From the NCBI GenBank assembly GCA_031269415.1, contig JAISZF010000033.1, positions 1 to 20,528 on the forward strand: a stretch of 20,528 nucleotides of DNA, written 5' to 3'. This document shows positions 8,887 to 16,709 of the stretch, piece by piece. The notes under the pieces were generated by a model. That model did no database searches and was not told where the DNA came from. It was given only the letters and a program-made list of their open reading frames with translations. Every line of letters starts with the position of its first letter. Within the stretch, counting starts at the first letter, position 1. The stretch comes from Clostridiales bacterium. Lineage in GTDB: Bacteria > Bacillota > Clostridia > Lachnospirales > WQUN01. Position numbers and translations under genes: made by a program.

Positions 8887-9609
8887 TCAATTCATTTTTC
8901 GGAACTCTGAAGGTGTTACCCCATAATACTTTTTGTAAGCCTTTATAAAATAAAAATAATCGGTGTAACCGGTCAATTGAGCTGTTTCTTTTACGGATTT
9001 TCCTTCTTGTAAAAAACGTTTCGCGTTTTTCATTCGAACATCTTTAACATACGCTGTGAAATTCATGTCGAATGTTTGTTCAAATAATTTACAGCAATAA
9101 CTGGTATTAATAAAGAATTTTTTCGATAATTTGGTAATGTGCATCAATTCGGCAAAATTGAGATGAATGTAGTCCAGCATTTTCTGAAATTGTTCATTTT
9201 TTACGGACGGGGCCGATGAAAAATCAATGGCAGACCGGTTCAAAAAATCCCGCAGCCGTTCAAGAAGATTATCCGCGTCCTCGGAATCAACTGGCTTTAC
9301 GACATAATCGAATACGCGCATACTGATGGCGCGTTTTGCGTATTCAAACTCGGAGTATCCGCTAATTATAATAAACTCACAGTTAAGCCCGGCCTCTTTT
9401 ATCCGCTTCATTAATCCAAATCCATCCAGCGCCGGCATACAAACATCGGTTATAACAACATTTGGCTTCCGTTTTAGTATTTGCTCCAGCGCGGCTTGGG
9501 AGTCATTGCTCTGAATGATCACCTCAAAGCCGTATTTTTCCCAGGAAAAAGCGCTTAAAATCGCCTGCATCGCCCAATATTCGTCCTCAACCACCGCCGT
9601 GGTAAACAT
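8887..9609 (-). CDS. AraC-type DNA-binding response regulator (YesN-like)
   Basis: This is the partner of the YesM-type kinase and the likely activator of the glycan operon. I place the start at the ATG at 9609, giving 240 residues (MFTTAVVEDE...). A GGGGGGGA site is at the right distance, and the receiver domain begins directly at this Met. A longer in-frame start at 9705 would add 32 residues with no family match and would begin inside a hairpin. The receiver domain (1-120) has the acidic pair at Glu8/Asp9, the phospho-acceptor Asp55 in VVITDVCMP, Ser83 and Lys105 (VVKPVD). The C-terminal AraC HTH domain is at about 140-240 (LSKKFFINTSYCCKLFEQTF, then the second helix-turn-helix ending GVTPSEFRK). 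It is short for a YesN protein: the linker between the domains is only about 20 residues. Confidence 0.93.
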   Translation of the reverse strand: MFTTAVVEDEYWAMQAILSAFSWEKYGFEVIIQSNDSQAALEQILKRKPNVVITDVCMPALDGFGLMKRIKEAGLNCEFIIISGYSEFEYAKRAISMRVFDYVVKPVDSEDADNLLERLRDFLNRSAIDFSSAPSVKNEQFQKMLDYIHLNFAELMHITKLSKKFFINTSYCCKLFEQTFDMNFTAYVKDVRMKNAKRFLQEGKSVKETAQLTGYTDYFYFIKAYKKYYGVTPSEFRKMN

Positions 9610-9697
9610 ATTTATCCCCCCCTGATAAAACCGATCACTGCGCCTGACTATATCATTGCCACTAACTTTGTCATAAAGTAATCCCCTATAGACTAGA

Positions 9698-9721
9698 CCC
9701 GCCATTTCGGCGGGCCTTTTT
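9698..9721 (+). terminator. Hairpin with T-tail pointing to the plus strand
   Basis: CCCGCC at 9698-9703 pairs with GGCGGG at 9709-9714 around a five-base loop and is followed on the plus strand by CCTTTTT. As an intrinsic terminator it would stop plus-strand transcription. No plus-strand gene ends here, so its job is unclear. In the minus-strand transcript of the regulator it would be a hairpin close to the 5' end. Confidence 0.5.
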
Positions 9722-9729
9722 CACAAATT

Positions 9730-9758
9730 AGTATAGCATATATTAAGGAATTTTGGAA
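9730..9758 (-). promoter_or_regulatory. Promoter of the response regulator/kinase pair
   Basis: On the minus strand TATACT lies at 9735-9730, preceded by TGC, which makes an extended -10. The region 17 bases upstream reads TTCCAA, a weak -35. Transcription would start near 9723, leaving a leader of about 115 bases before the ATG at 9609. It lies between the mfd terminator and the regulator gene, which supports independent expression of the two-component pair. Confidence 0.5.
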
Positions 9759-9777
9759 TACTAAATCAACAAACGGC

Positions 9778-9825
9778 AAAACGCGCCCAGATTCCGGCAA
9801 AACGCCGAACTCCGGGCGCGTTTTT
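9778..9825 (-). terminator. GC-rich bidirectional terminator after mfd
   Basis: AAAACGCGCCC at 9778-9788 pairs with GGGCGCGTTTT at 9814-9824, with a smaller inner CGGC/GCCG stem. On the minus strand the stem is followed by TTTT and ends the prs-pth-mfd transcript; on the plus strand it has five T. It lies directly behind the mfd stop codon. Confidence 0.75.
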
Positions 9826-12800
9826 CACGCTTTTTCCGCTTTACTCACTCGCGTCTCTTTTATAGTCATCTCATTCAGCCAGCCCCGTATCTCATCCAGC
9901 CTGCCGGTCAGATCATTACTGTCCAGCCGGTAAGTTATGTATGGATTAGGGGCTTGCGTAAACAGCAGCTTCAGCCGGTTCCCGCCGACTATTCGCGCCA
10001 TCCTGACCGGGTCCACAGGCGCGTCGGGTTTGAAGGTTATTACTATACTTTTATTCTTTTTAACGATGCTGATTACCCCGGCGTCGTGGGCGGCTCCCTT
10101 CAGTATGGCGACAGACAGGAGATTGGCCGTACTGGCCGGCATTTGCCCGTATCTGTCCTCTATCTCCTCCTGAATATCATAATAGTCGCGCTGTGAGGAG
10201 ATTAAGGATATCTTTTTATAGATCTCCAGCTTCTGCTCTTCATTGGCAATATATGTGGAGGGTATAAACGCGTTAATGGGAATGTCAATAAATGTCTCAA
10301 ATTCGTCCTTTTTCGATACACCCGTAAGTTCCGACACAGCCTGCGACAGCAGTTTGCAGTACATGTCATATCCGACGGAATCCATATGCCCGTGCTGCTC
10401 CGCGCCCAGCAGGTTGCCCGCGCCGCGGATCTCCAGGTCGCGCATGGCTATCTTAAATCCGGAGCCGAACTCCGTGAACTCGCGTATGGTTTGCAGCCGT
10501 TTCTCCGCCGCCTCGGCCAGCACTTTATCCCGCCGGTACATCAGATAGGCGTACGCGAGCCGGTTGGAGCGCCCCACGCGCCCGCGAAGCTGATAAAGCT
10601 GGCTCAAGCCCATATAATCCGCGTTCTGTATAATGATTGTGTTGACATTGGGGATATCCAGGCCGGTTTCTATAATGGTTGTGCAGACCAGCACATTAAC
10701 CGAACCCTCAATAAAATCCAGCATAATGTTTTCCAGCTCGTGTTTAGCCATCTGTCCGTGGGCGTACGCGATATTCGCGCGCGGTACGAGCTTGGAAACC
10801 CGCGTGGCTTCCTCCGAGATATTCTGCACCCTGTTGTGCAGATAATAAACCTGCCCGCCCCGGGCCAATTCGCGGTTTATGGCGTCTCGCACGAATTCAG
10901 GATTATACTCCATCACATATGTCTGTATGGGCTGGCGTTCCTGCGGCGGTTCTTCCAGAACGCTCATATCCCGTATGCCGGTCAGGCTCATGTGCAGCGT
11001 GCGGGGTATGGGCGTGGCTGTAAGTGTCAACACGTTCACGTTTTCACGCAGCTTTTTCAATTTTTCCTTATGCGTGACTCCGAACCGCTGTTCCTCGTCC
11101 ACAATGATAAGCCCCAGGTTTTTAAACCGCACGTCGGACGACAGCAGGCGGTGAGTGCCTATGACAATGTCGCACGCCCCGCTTTGGAGGCGCGACAGTG
11201 TTTCCCGCATCTCTTTCGGCGACCTGAATCGCGACAGCATCTCTATATTTATGGGAAACGCGCCCATGCGCTGCCGGAAGGTGTTGAAATGCTGCTGCGC
11301 CAGTATTGTCGTAGGGGCCAGATACGCTACCTGACGGTTATCCTCCACAGTCTTGAACGCGGCGCGTATAGCCACTTCCGTCTTTCCGTACCCGACATCG
11401 CCGCAGATTAAGCGGTCCATCACCCTGCCCTGCTCCATATCCCGTTTAACGTCATCTATAGCCAGCAGTTGATCCTCGGTTTCCTGAAACGGGAATGTGT
11501 CTTCAAATTCCCTTTGCCATACAGAATCCTCCGCGTAAGCAAACCCTTTCGCGTCCTGACGTTTCGCGTAGAGCGCCACCAGATCCTTCGCCAGTACGGC
11601 GACCGCCTTGCGGGCTTTGTTCTTGGCCTTGCCCCATTCCGTGCCGCCCAGTTTATTTAGCCGCGCCTTAACGCCTTCCCCGCCGATGTATTTCTGAATC
11701 ATGTCCATCTGGTTGGTCTGAACATACAGCTTCCCGCCGTCCGAGTAGGAGAGTTTAAGGTAATCGCGGCTCACGTTATCGACTGTAATCTGTTCGATAC
11801 CTTCGTATATCCCGATGCCATGGTTATCATGCACCACATAATCCCCGACACGCAGATCGGTGAAACTCTCTATTTTACTGGCTTTCTGCTTGGTTACGCG
11901 CTTTTTGCGTTTCTCCCCGGTCTGCGCCGTAACGGAAACGATTGCCAATCTGTTTACCGGATACTCAAATCCGGATTTTAGTGAACCCCTGGTAACGGTA
12001 ATTATACCGGCGTCCAGATTCAGGGTCTCCTGAGTTTCGCAATATCGTGAGGAAAAACCCATCTCCGTTATTTCTTCCGCCAGTTTCTGCGCCTGAAACT
12101 TGCCGCCGGCCAGCATTAACACCTGATAGCCGCCGTCCCGCCAGACTTGAAGTTCATCGCGAAGATACGCGTATTGGAAGACCGATTGCGATTTCACCGT
12201 GAAAGTGGATATTGATCGTACAGTAATCCCTCTGATAGCTTGGGGGAGTGATGTAAAAAGCACGCGATCAAAGGATTCGGACTGGTTCAGGATTTGAGCG
12301 TACGAAAAGACCATATCCGTTTGAGAAGGCAGCAGCCTGCCCGCGAGGATACGGTTCTGAATACTGTCTGTGAACTCCGCCAGCACGATTTCCGCGTGTT
12401 CGGAAATACGGTTCGGCTCGTCAAAAAATACAAGCGGCTCGGTAGGGAAATAGTGGAACAGACTGACGCCGTCCGGATAAAAGTATTGCGTAAACCCGTC
12501 TATTCCTGTTACCGCGCTCTCGCCGTTCAGTTTGTCGATAACAGTCTGAATGGTGTGTTTAAGATTCTCGGCGGATTCCGGGCTTGTCTTGATCTGCCGC
12601 GCGTACGCCCGGTTAAACTCGGACGTGATTTTTTGGAGGGTCGTTTTCAAGCGCGAGCTGTCGTATACCAGCTCGCGCATGGGATAGACGACGGCTTCCC
12701 GCAGTTTTTCAATGGATCGCTGAGAATATGTATCCAGCAGTTTAATATTATCGATCTCATCGCCGAAGAAATCTACGCGAAGAGCGTTGTCATAGACTGT

Positions 12801-13352
12801 GGTGAAGAGATCGATAATCCCCCCGCGTACGGCAAAATGACCTGGCGCTTCCACCAGATCCACCCGTTCGTAACCCATACGTACTAAACGCCCGGAGAGT
12901 TCATTTGTATCTAAAATATCCCCCGGCCTCAGGGTAAGTATATTCTCCATAAACACTCCGGGCGGAGCCAGCCGGTCAAAAAGCGCCTCAACCGAGAGTA
13001 CGACGCACACCTTTTCATTGTCCAGCAGCGATTTGATTACAGAAAAACGCTGACGCACAATATCCGCGCTTTTAATATCCGCGGAGTAGAAAATAATATC
13101 CTTGGACGGATAAAACTTAACCGCGTCGCCCAGGAAGAACCCCAGGTCTGAGTAAATCTCTCGGGCTTTCAGCTCGGAATGCGTAATAACCAGAGCTGGC
13201 CTGTCCAACGCCTCGATTAAGCCCGAACATACATGGCATTTCTGTGAGTCTATAACACCTGTCGCCAAGACAGGTGTTTTTTTATCGTGTACAGCGCGGG
13301 CCAGATCTATAAAACTGTCAATGCCCTGTAATACGCTTAATAGCTTATTCAT
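9825..13352 (-). CDS. mfd: Transcription-repair coupling factor Mfd
   Basis: Mfd is an ATP-driven DNA translocase that removes stalled RNA polymerase and brings UvrA to the lesion. At 1175 residues it is full length. In order: a UvrB-like N-terminal module (about 1-350), the RNA polymerase interaction domain at about 495-560 (RVGDYVVHDNHGIGIYEGIE), then the helicase core with Walker A GDVGYGKT at 651-658, DEEQ at 752-755, TATPIPRTL near 778-786, and the QLRGRVGRS motif at 921-929. The TRG-type region follows (about 930-990), then the C-terminal regulatory domain. The ATG at 13352 overlaps the pth stop codon in an ATGA arrangement, so translation is coupled. In Bacillus a short gene (fin) lies between pth and mfd; here there is none. 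Confidence 0.98.
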   Translation of the reverse strand: MNKLLSVLQGIDSFIDLARAVHDKKTPVLATGVIDSQKCHVCSGLIEALDRPALVITHSELKAREIYSDLGFFLGDAVKFYPSKDIIFYSADIKSADIVRQRFSVIKSLLDNEKVCVVLSVEALFDRLAPPGVFMENILTLRPGDILDTNELSGRLVRMGYERVDLVEAPGHFAVRGGIIDLFTTVYDNALRVDFFGDEIDNIKLLDTYSQRSIEKLREAVVYPMRELVYDSSRLKTTLQKITSEFNRAYARQIKTSPESAENLKHTIQTVIDKLNGESAVTGIDGFTQYFYPDGVSLFHYFPTEPLVFFDEPNRISEHAEIVLAEFTDSIQNRILAGRLLPSQTDMVFSYAQILNQSESFDRVLFTSLPQAIRGITVRSISTFTVKSQSVFQYAYLRDELQVWRDGGYQVLMLAGGKFQAQKLAEEITEMGFSSRYCETQETLNLDAGIITVTRGSLKSGFEYPVNRLAIVSVTAQTGEKRKKRVTKQKASKIESFTDLRVGDYVVHDNHGIGIYEGIEQITVDNVSRDYLKLSYSDGGKLYVQTNQMDMIQKYIGGEGVKARLNKLGGTEWGKAKNKARKAVAVLAKDLVALYAKRQDAKGFAYAEDSVWQREFEDTFPFQETEDQLLAIDDVKRDMEQGRVMDRLICGDVGYGKTEVAIRAAFKTVEDNRQVAYLAPTTILAQQHFNTFRQRMGAFPINIEMLSRFRSPKEMRETLSRLQSGACDIVIGTHRLLSSDVRFKNLGLIIVDEEQRFGVTHKEKLKKLRENVNVLTLTATPIPRTLHMSLTGIRDMSVLEEPPQERQPIQTYVMEYNPEFVRDAINRELARGGQVYYLHNRVQNISEEATRVSKLVPRANIAYAHGQMAKHELENIMLDFIEGSVNVLVCTTIIETGLDIPNVNTIIIQNADYMGLSQLYQLRGRVGRSNRLAYAYLMYRRDKVLAEAAEKRLQTIREFTEFGSGFKIAMRDLEIRGAGNLLGAEQHGHMDSVGYDMYCKLLSQAVSELTGVSKKDEFETFIDIPINAFIPSTYIANEEQKLEIYKKISLISSQRDYYDIQEEIEDRYGQMPASTANLLSVAILKGAAHDAGVISIVKKNKSIVITFKPDAPVDPVRMARIVGGNRLKLLFTQAPNPYITYRLDSNDLTGRLDEIRGWLNEMTIKETRVSKAEKA

Positions 13353-13954
13353 ATATCCCTCTTGCCGTTATCTGAATTGTTATTTTTATTCAGCGATTGG
13401 TTATACTTATTCATAGCGGCGTCAATACCGCGCTCCAGTATTTCAAGCACGGCTTCCCCCGCTTTGGTTACCCCGTCTATAAAAGCCGCTTCTTCCTCAC
13501 GGGTGAACCTGCTCAATACATAATCGGTCAAAATCCATCCGGGGGGTTTTGTGCCGATACCTACGCGCACGCGGCGGAAGGCATCAGTTTCCAGATGATA
13601 GATTATGTTCTTTACTCCGTTATGCCCGCCCGCGCCGCCTTGCTTGCGCACACGTATATGCCCGACGGGCAGGCTTGAGTCATCGTAAACAACGATGATA
13701 TCGTCGGCCGAGAGTTTATAAAACCGGAGCAGATCGCGCACCGCCTCGCCGCTGGCGTTCATATAGGTTTGAGGTTTCACGAACATAACCTTTTCGCCGC
13801 CGATAAACCCCTCGCCGGTCTGACTGCGCATCCTGGACTTGTTTACGGGAATCCGGGCGTCATATGATAATTTGTTAATCACCTCAAACCCGGTATTATG
13901 ACGCGTGCCCTTATACTCTCTTTCCGGGTTGCCCAGCCCAATAATCAGCCTCAT
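13349..13954 (-). CDS. pth: Peptidyl-tRNA hydrolase
   Basis: Pth recycles tRNA by cutting peptidyl-tRNA that has dropped off ribosomes. At 201 residues it is slightly longer than usual, owing to a Lys/Asn-rich tail. The start MRLIIGLGNPEREYKGTRHN holds the family signature with Asn9, Tyr14 and the catalytic His19. Further conserved residues are Asn66 (PQTYMN), Asp91/Asp92 (VVYDD) and Asn112 in GGAGGHNG. The ATG at 13954 has GAGGT five bases before it. The gene starts 26 bases after prs and overlaps mfd by four bases, so all three are one operon. Confidence 0.98.
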   Translation of the reverse strand: MRLIIGLGNPEREYKGTRHNTGFEVINKLSYDARIPVNKSRMRSQTGEGFIGGEKVMFVKPQTYMNASGEAVRDLLRFYKLSADDIIVVYDDSSLPVGHIRVRKQGGAGGHNGVKNIIYHLETDAFRRVRVGIGTKPPGWILTDYVLSRFTREEEAAFIDGVTKAGEAVLEILERGIDAAMNKYNQSLNKNNNSDNGKRDI

Positions 13955-13980
13955 ATATTACCTCGCGTTTTTATCCGCCG

Positions 13981-14934
13981 TCACTCGAACAGGGTGGATA
14001 TGGATATGCCGTCGTGAATGCGGTTTATCGCGTCGGCGAAAATGGTGGCCACGGAAAGCGTTTTTATCTTGTCAACGCGTTTCTCTGAAGTCAGCGGGAT
14101 TGTGTCCAGCATCAGGAGTTCGTCGATCGCGGACTTCTCGATTACGCTTATGGCCGGGCCGGTGAGCAGCGCGTGCGAACAGCAGGCCATAACCTTCAGT
14201 GCCCCTTTTTCTTTCAGCGCGTAGGCGGCGTTTGTAATGGAACCTCCGGTGTCTATCATGTCGTCCAGAAGAATGGTCACCTTGTCCTGTACATTGCCGA
14301 TAATATTCATGATTTCAGACACATTGGCCTTTGGCCGGCGTTTATCGACGATCGCCAGCGGCACGTCCAAACGCGACGCCAAAAGCCTTGCCCTGCCGAC
14401 ACTGCCCAGATCCGGCGATACAAGCGTCACATTGGAAAAGTCGCTGATCGTATTCTGATAATATTGGGTAAACAGGCCGACTCCGCGCAGATGATCCATC
14501 GGTATATTAAAAAATCCCTGAATTTGCTCACAATGCAGATCCATTGTCAGAACCCTGTCCGCCCCGGCGGTCGCTATCAGATCGGCTACCAGCTTCGCGC
14601 TGATGGGCTCTCTGGCGCGGGCCTTGCGATCCTGACGAGCGTAGCCGTAGTAGGGGATAACAGCGGTTATGCGCCCGGCGGAAGCGCGCGACAGCGCGTC
14701 TGTCATTATAAGCAATTCCATGAGGTTTTCATTGACAGGCGGGCATGTCGGCTGAATAATAAATACATCCGCGCCGCGGACAGTTTCATCTATCTTCATA
14801 CAGATTTCGCCGTCGGAAAATCTGGTGACCGCGGACAGCCCCAGCAGCACGCCCAGCCGTTTGGCGATCTGCTTCGCCAGCATGGGGTGGGCGTTGCAGG
14901 TGAAGATTTTAATATCTCCGGGATATGTATTCAT
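13981..14934 (-). CDS. prs: Ribose-phosphate pyrophosphokinase (PRPP synthetase)
   Basis: Prs makes PRPP from ribose 5-phosphate and ATP, feeding nucleotide, histidine and tryptophan synthesis. It has 317 residues, a normal length for class I enzymes. Visible motifs are the ATP-binding YARQDRK at 98-104, the DLHCEQIQGFF signature at 132-142, and the PRPP-binding loop LLDDMIDTGGS at 222-232. The stretch SPDLGSVGRAR differs from the usual SPDxGGVxRAR by one Gly-to-Ser change. The ATG at 14934 has GAGGGG upstream, and a near-consensus promoter lies about 37 bases in front of it. It is the first gene of prs-pth-mfd. Confidence 0.98.
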   Translation of the reverse strand: MNTYPGDIKIFTCNAHPMLAKQIAKRLGVLLGLSAVTRFSDGEICMKIDETVRGADVFIIQPTCPPVNENLMELLIMTDALSRASAGRITAVIPYYGYARQDRKARAREPISAKLVADLIATAGADRVLTMDLHCEQIQGFFNIPMDHLRGVGLFTQYYQNTISDFSNVTLVSPDLGSVGRARLLASRLDVPLAIVDKRRPKANVSEIMNIIGNVQDKVTILLDDMIDTGGSITNAAYALKEKGALKVMACCSHALLTGPAISVIEKSAIDELLMLDTIPLTSEKRVDKIKTLSVATIFADAINRIHDGISISTLFE

Positions 14935-14970
14935 AGAGTACCCCTCAATTGATATTTTTTGAACAATCTT

Positions 14971-14998
14971 ATTGTACCAAAAAAAACAAAAATTTCAA
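14971..14998 (-). promoter_or_regulatory. Promoter of prs-pth-mfd
   Basis: On the minus strand TTGAAA (14998-14993) and TACAAT (14976-14971) are 16 bases apart, both close to the sigma-A consensus. The spacer is nearly all T. The prs ATG is 37 bases downstream. Confidence 0.75.
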
Positions 14999-15014
14999 CC
15001 CAGCAAATGGCCGC

Positions 15015-15043
15015 TTTACCTTTAAAGACTTCTATATTATAAT
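15015..15043 (+). promoter_or_regulatory. Promoter of the 15100 gene pair
   Basis: TTTACC at 15015-15020 and a perfect TATAAT at 15038-15043 are 17 bases apart, divergent from the prs promoter. The predicted start is near 15050, about 50 bases before the first gene. Confidence 0.65.
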
Positions 15044-15099
15044 ATTAATCACATAGACAGTTAAGTATTTTTATTACATAATCTGAAGGGGTGGGCTTG

Positions 15100-15600
15100 A
15101 TGTCGCTGGTATCCGTATTCTTACTGGCGGGCGCGTTTATTTTTATCGCCGCGCTGGGCTTGGCGGCGCGCTATTTAATCGGAAAACGGAGACATAACGG
15201 GGACGCGAGCCTCGGCGAATCTGAGAACAGCGTGGACGTAACGGTATACGCCTATGACTCCGAGGTGAACGGGCTGGATGACATTAGGGCGAAACGCATC
15301 GGAGTCTACCGTGACACGGGCGTTATTACCGGTATAGACGACGAATCGCCGGTATACAGCGAGCGCTTTCTGCCCACAAAAGACAATGACCGCGAATTAA
15401 GCCTGCTCGTGCGCGGCGCGGCGGAAGTAAAGCGGGAAACAGACAAAACAGTGATCTATTACTTCAAAAAAATCAAGCCGCTTAACATTAAGTCTGACAC
15501 TATCCGAGTTATTTATAACAGCATCACGCGCGGCTTAGAGGAAAACAAGCCGATGGTGCTCCGCATGACCAGATCCGCCGAAGGGGATTATGAGCAGTGA
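15100..15600 (+). CDS. Unrecognised protein with one N-terminal membrane helix
   Basis: I do not recognise this 166-residue protein. One hydrophobic segment at about residues 3-26 (VSVFLLAGAFIFIAALGLAA) is followed by RYLIGKRRH, so the bulk of the protein should lie in the cytoplasm by the positive-inside rule. The rest (about 38-166) has mixed charge and alternating beta-like stretches, such as SVDVTVYAYDSEV and KTVIYYFKKIKPLNIKS. I chose the ATG at 15100 because GAAGGGG ends eight bases before it; an in-frame GTG at 15091 overlaps that site and is less likely. The stop overlaps the start of the DUF951 gene (GTGA), so the two are coupled. Confidence 0.8.
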   Translation: MSLVSVFLLAGAFIFIAALGLAARYLIGKRRHNGDASLGESENSVDVTVYAYDSEVNGLDDIRAKRIGVYRDTGVITGIDDESPVYSERFLPTKDNDRELSLLVRGAAEVKRETDKTVIYYFKKIKPLNIKSDTIRVIYNSITRGLEENKPMVLRMTRSAEGDYEQ

Positions 15601-15776
15601 CCGATTACCAGGTTGGCCAGATTGTGCAAATGAAAAAAAGCCACCCCTGCGGCGGCAAAGAATGGGAGATACAGCGCGTGGGCATGGATTTCAGAATACG
15701 CTGCGTCACCTGCGGGCATTCCGTTATGCTTCCGCGGGTGAAATTTGAAAAGAGCGTTAAGAAAACAGCTCTTTAA
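15597..15776 (+). CDS. DUF951 family small protein (YyzM-like)
   Basis: This is a 59-residue protein starting with GTG at 15597, overlapping the previous stop codon. The sequence has the DUF951 layout: VGQIVQMKKSHPCGGKEWEI, then a VGMDFRIRCVTCGHSVMLPR segment. Cys18 and the Cys36-x2-Cys39 pair could hold a metal, but the function of this family is not established. B. subtilis YyzM is the named relative. A Lys-rich tail ends the protein. It has no clear site of its own and probably depends on coupling with the membrane protein before it. Confidence 0.88.
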   Translation: MTDYQVGQIVQMKKSHPCGGKEWEIQRVGMDFRIRCVTCGHSVMLPRVKFEKSVKKTAL

Positions 15777-15781
15777 ACGCG

Positions 15782-15809
15782 AAAAAAGGGAGAGGCTAGC
15801 CGCTCCCTA
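15782..15809 (-). terminator. Intrinsic terminator of the mecA-like gene
   Basis: On the minus strand GGGAG pairs with CTCCC around an inner GGCTAGCC palindrome and is followed by six T. It lies just after the TAA of the mecA-like gene. The plus-strand DUF951 gene ends only a few bases away; in that direction the hairpin has no T-run. Confidence 0.8.
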
Positions 15810-15811
15810 GG

Positions 15812-16462
15812 TTACGCGTAAACTGAGTTCAGTATGTCCACAGCGCCGTCCTGAATGATGATCTCGCCGTGTTCCTCAAGATATACGGCGGAAAGCGGCG
15901 TCGATACGTGCTTTTGACCGTATTCGTTAAGTATAATTTCGATTGAGGCCGTTGACAGCCTGTCATCCGGATTATCATTATGTATTATAAGATAAAATCT
16001 TCCGTTATTCTTATAGAGCGCGTTTGTGCCGGTAAAGCTGCCGAACAGCCTTGCCGTGGCGGAAGCGGCTTCGTCCAGCGAACCGAATGAGTATATCGTA
16101 AGCTGCGAATCCATGTTCCGATCCAGCCGGATGGCAGGCTGTGAGCGCTGCTGCATCTGCCGTTTCGCTTCCCGCATGTGTTTGAGGAGATTTAAATGCT
16201 TCTCGTCGTCGCGGGTTTCGGCGACCTTGGTGACTATAATCATTATGCTGTCGGTAGACAGCGGAACCGCCTCAATCATTAATGGTGTATTATCAGCGTT
16301 AAAATGGCATTCAGCCATGGCTTGTTCCATCATTTCGCGGAAAAGCTGCTGTGTCTTTTCTGAGCCGTACGCCAGTTCGGACAAACGGATGTCACGGTTC
16401 ATAAGGTCCGACTGGTTAAGAACGAATTTGATCTGGGTCTCACTGATCTTTTCCACTTTCAC
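15812..16462 (-). CDS. mecA: MecA-family adaptor protein of the ClpC protease
   Basis: MecA proteins bring substrates to ClpCP and help assemble the ClpC hexamer; in Bacillus they control competence factor ComK. This one has 216 residues. The N-terminal substrate-binding domain (about 1-85) has the pattern KVEKISETQIKFVLNQSDL ... LFREMMEQA ... IIVTKV seen in the family. A charged, Gln/Arg-rich linker (about 85-117) leads to the C-terminal ClpC-binding domain (about 118-214), with IYSFGSLDEAASAT and FYLIIHND. The start is the GTG at 16462 with AAGGAAGTG upstream. It stands alone between its own promoter and terminator. The sequence is divergent, so the name rests on layout and motifs; no competence genes are in view. 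Confidence 0.88.
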   Translation of the reverse strand: MKVEKISETQIKFVLNQSDLMNRDIRLSELAYGSEKTQQLFREMMEQAMAECHFNADNTPLMIEAVPLSTDSIMIIVTKVAETRDDEKHLNLLKHMREAKRQMQQRSQPAIRLDRNMDSQLTIYSFGSLDEAASATARLFGSFTGTNALYKNNGRFYLIIHNDNPDDRLSTASIEIILNEYGQKHVSTPLSAVYLEEHGEIIIQDGAVDILNSVYA

Positions 16463-16579
16463 GAAATCACTTCCTTATTTATATTTGAGGTATTATTCAA
16501 TCGGCTATGATTGACGCTCGGACTGAATGGGTATGCTTGGAATGAGGGAGCGTAACCCTTTAACTTAAGTATAGTCTAC

Positions 16580-16608
16580 AGTATAATGAATAATGCTTTC
16601 AATGTAAA
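16580..16608 (-). promoter_or_regulatory. Promoter of the mecA-like gene
   Basis: On the minus strand TTTACA (16608-16603) and TATACT (16585-16580) are exactly 17 bases apart, a near-consensus sigma-A promoter. The transcript would have a leader of about 110 bases before the GTG start. Confidence 0.75.
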
Positions 16609-16625
16609 GAGGTGATTATTTCAAG

Positions 16626-16709
16626 ATGTTGCAATCTATCCCGCTTGGCGTACGGAAACATTCGCGGCGCGGGCTCGTATTTTCAAATAATATTCGTAAT
16701 CTCTGTTGA
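16626..16709 (+). CDS. Possible 27-residue basic small protein
   Basis: ATG at 16626 opens 27 codons ending in TGA, beginning MLQSIPLGVRKHSRR. AGAGGTGA lies ten bases before it and a possible TTTAAC/TATAAT promoter lies at 16559-16587. An overlapping frame from a GTG at 16612 is also open, for about 37 codons, so the open frame itself is weak evidence. I do not recognise the peptide. Confidence 0.22.
   Translation: MLQSIPLGVRKHSRRGLVFSNNIRNLC

Noticed and set aside
9610..9705. A 32-residue N-terminal extension of the response regulator
   Set aside because: The receiver domain starts at the Met encoded at 9609, which has a good ribosome binding site; the extension has no family match and begins inside a hairpin.
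10386..11411. A 341-codon plus-strand frame opposite mfd
   Set aside because: It is antisense to a full-length, well-conserved gene, has no recognisable domain, and codes His/Arg-rich sequence typical of antisense frames in GC-rich codons.
14173..14952. A 259-codon plus-strand frame opposite prs
   Set aside because: It lies fully antisense to prs, has no motif, and no promoter or ribosome binding site fits it.
15782..15809. Terminator for the plus-strand DUF951 gene
   Set aside because: The T-run is only on the minus strand; in the plus direction the hairpin is followed by mixed sequence.
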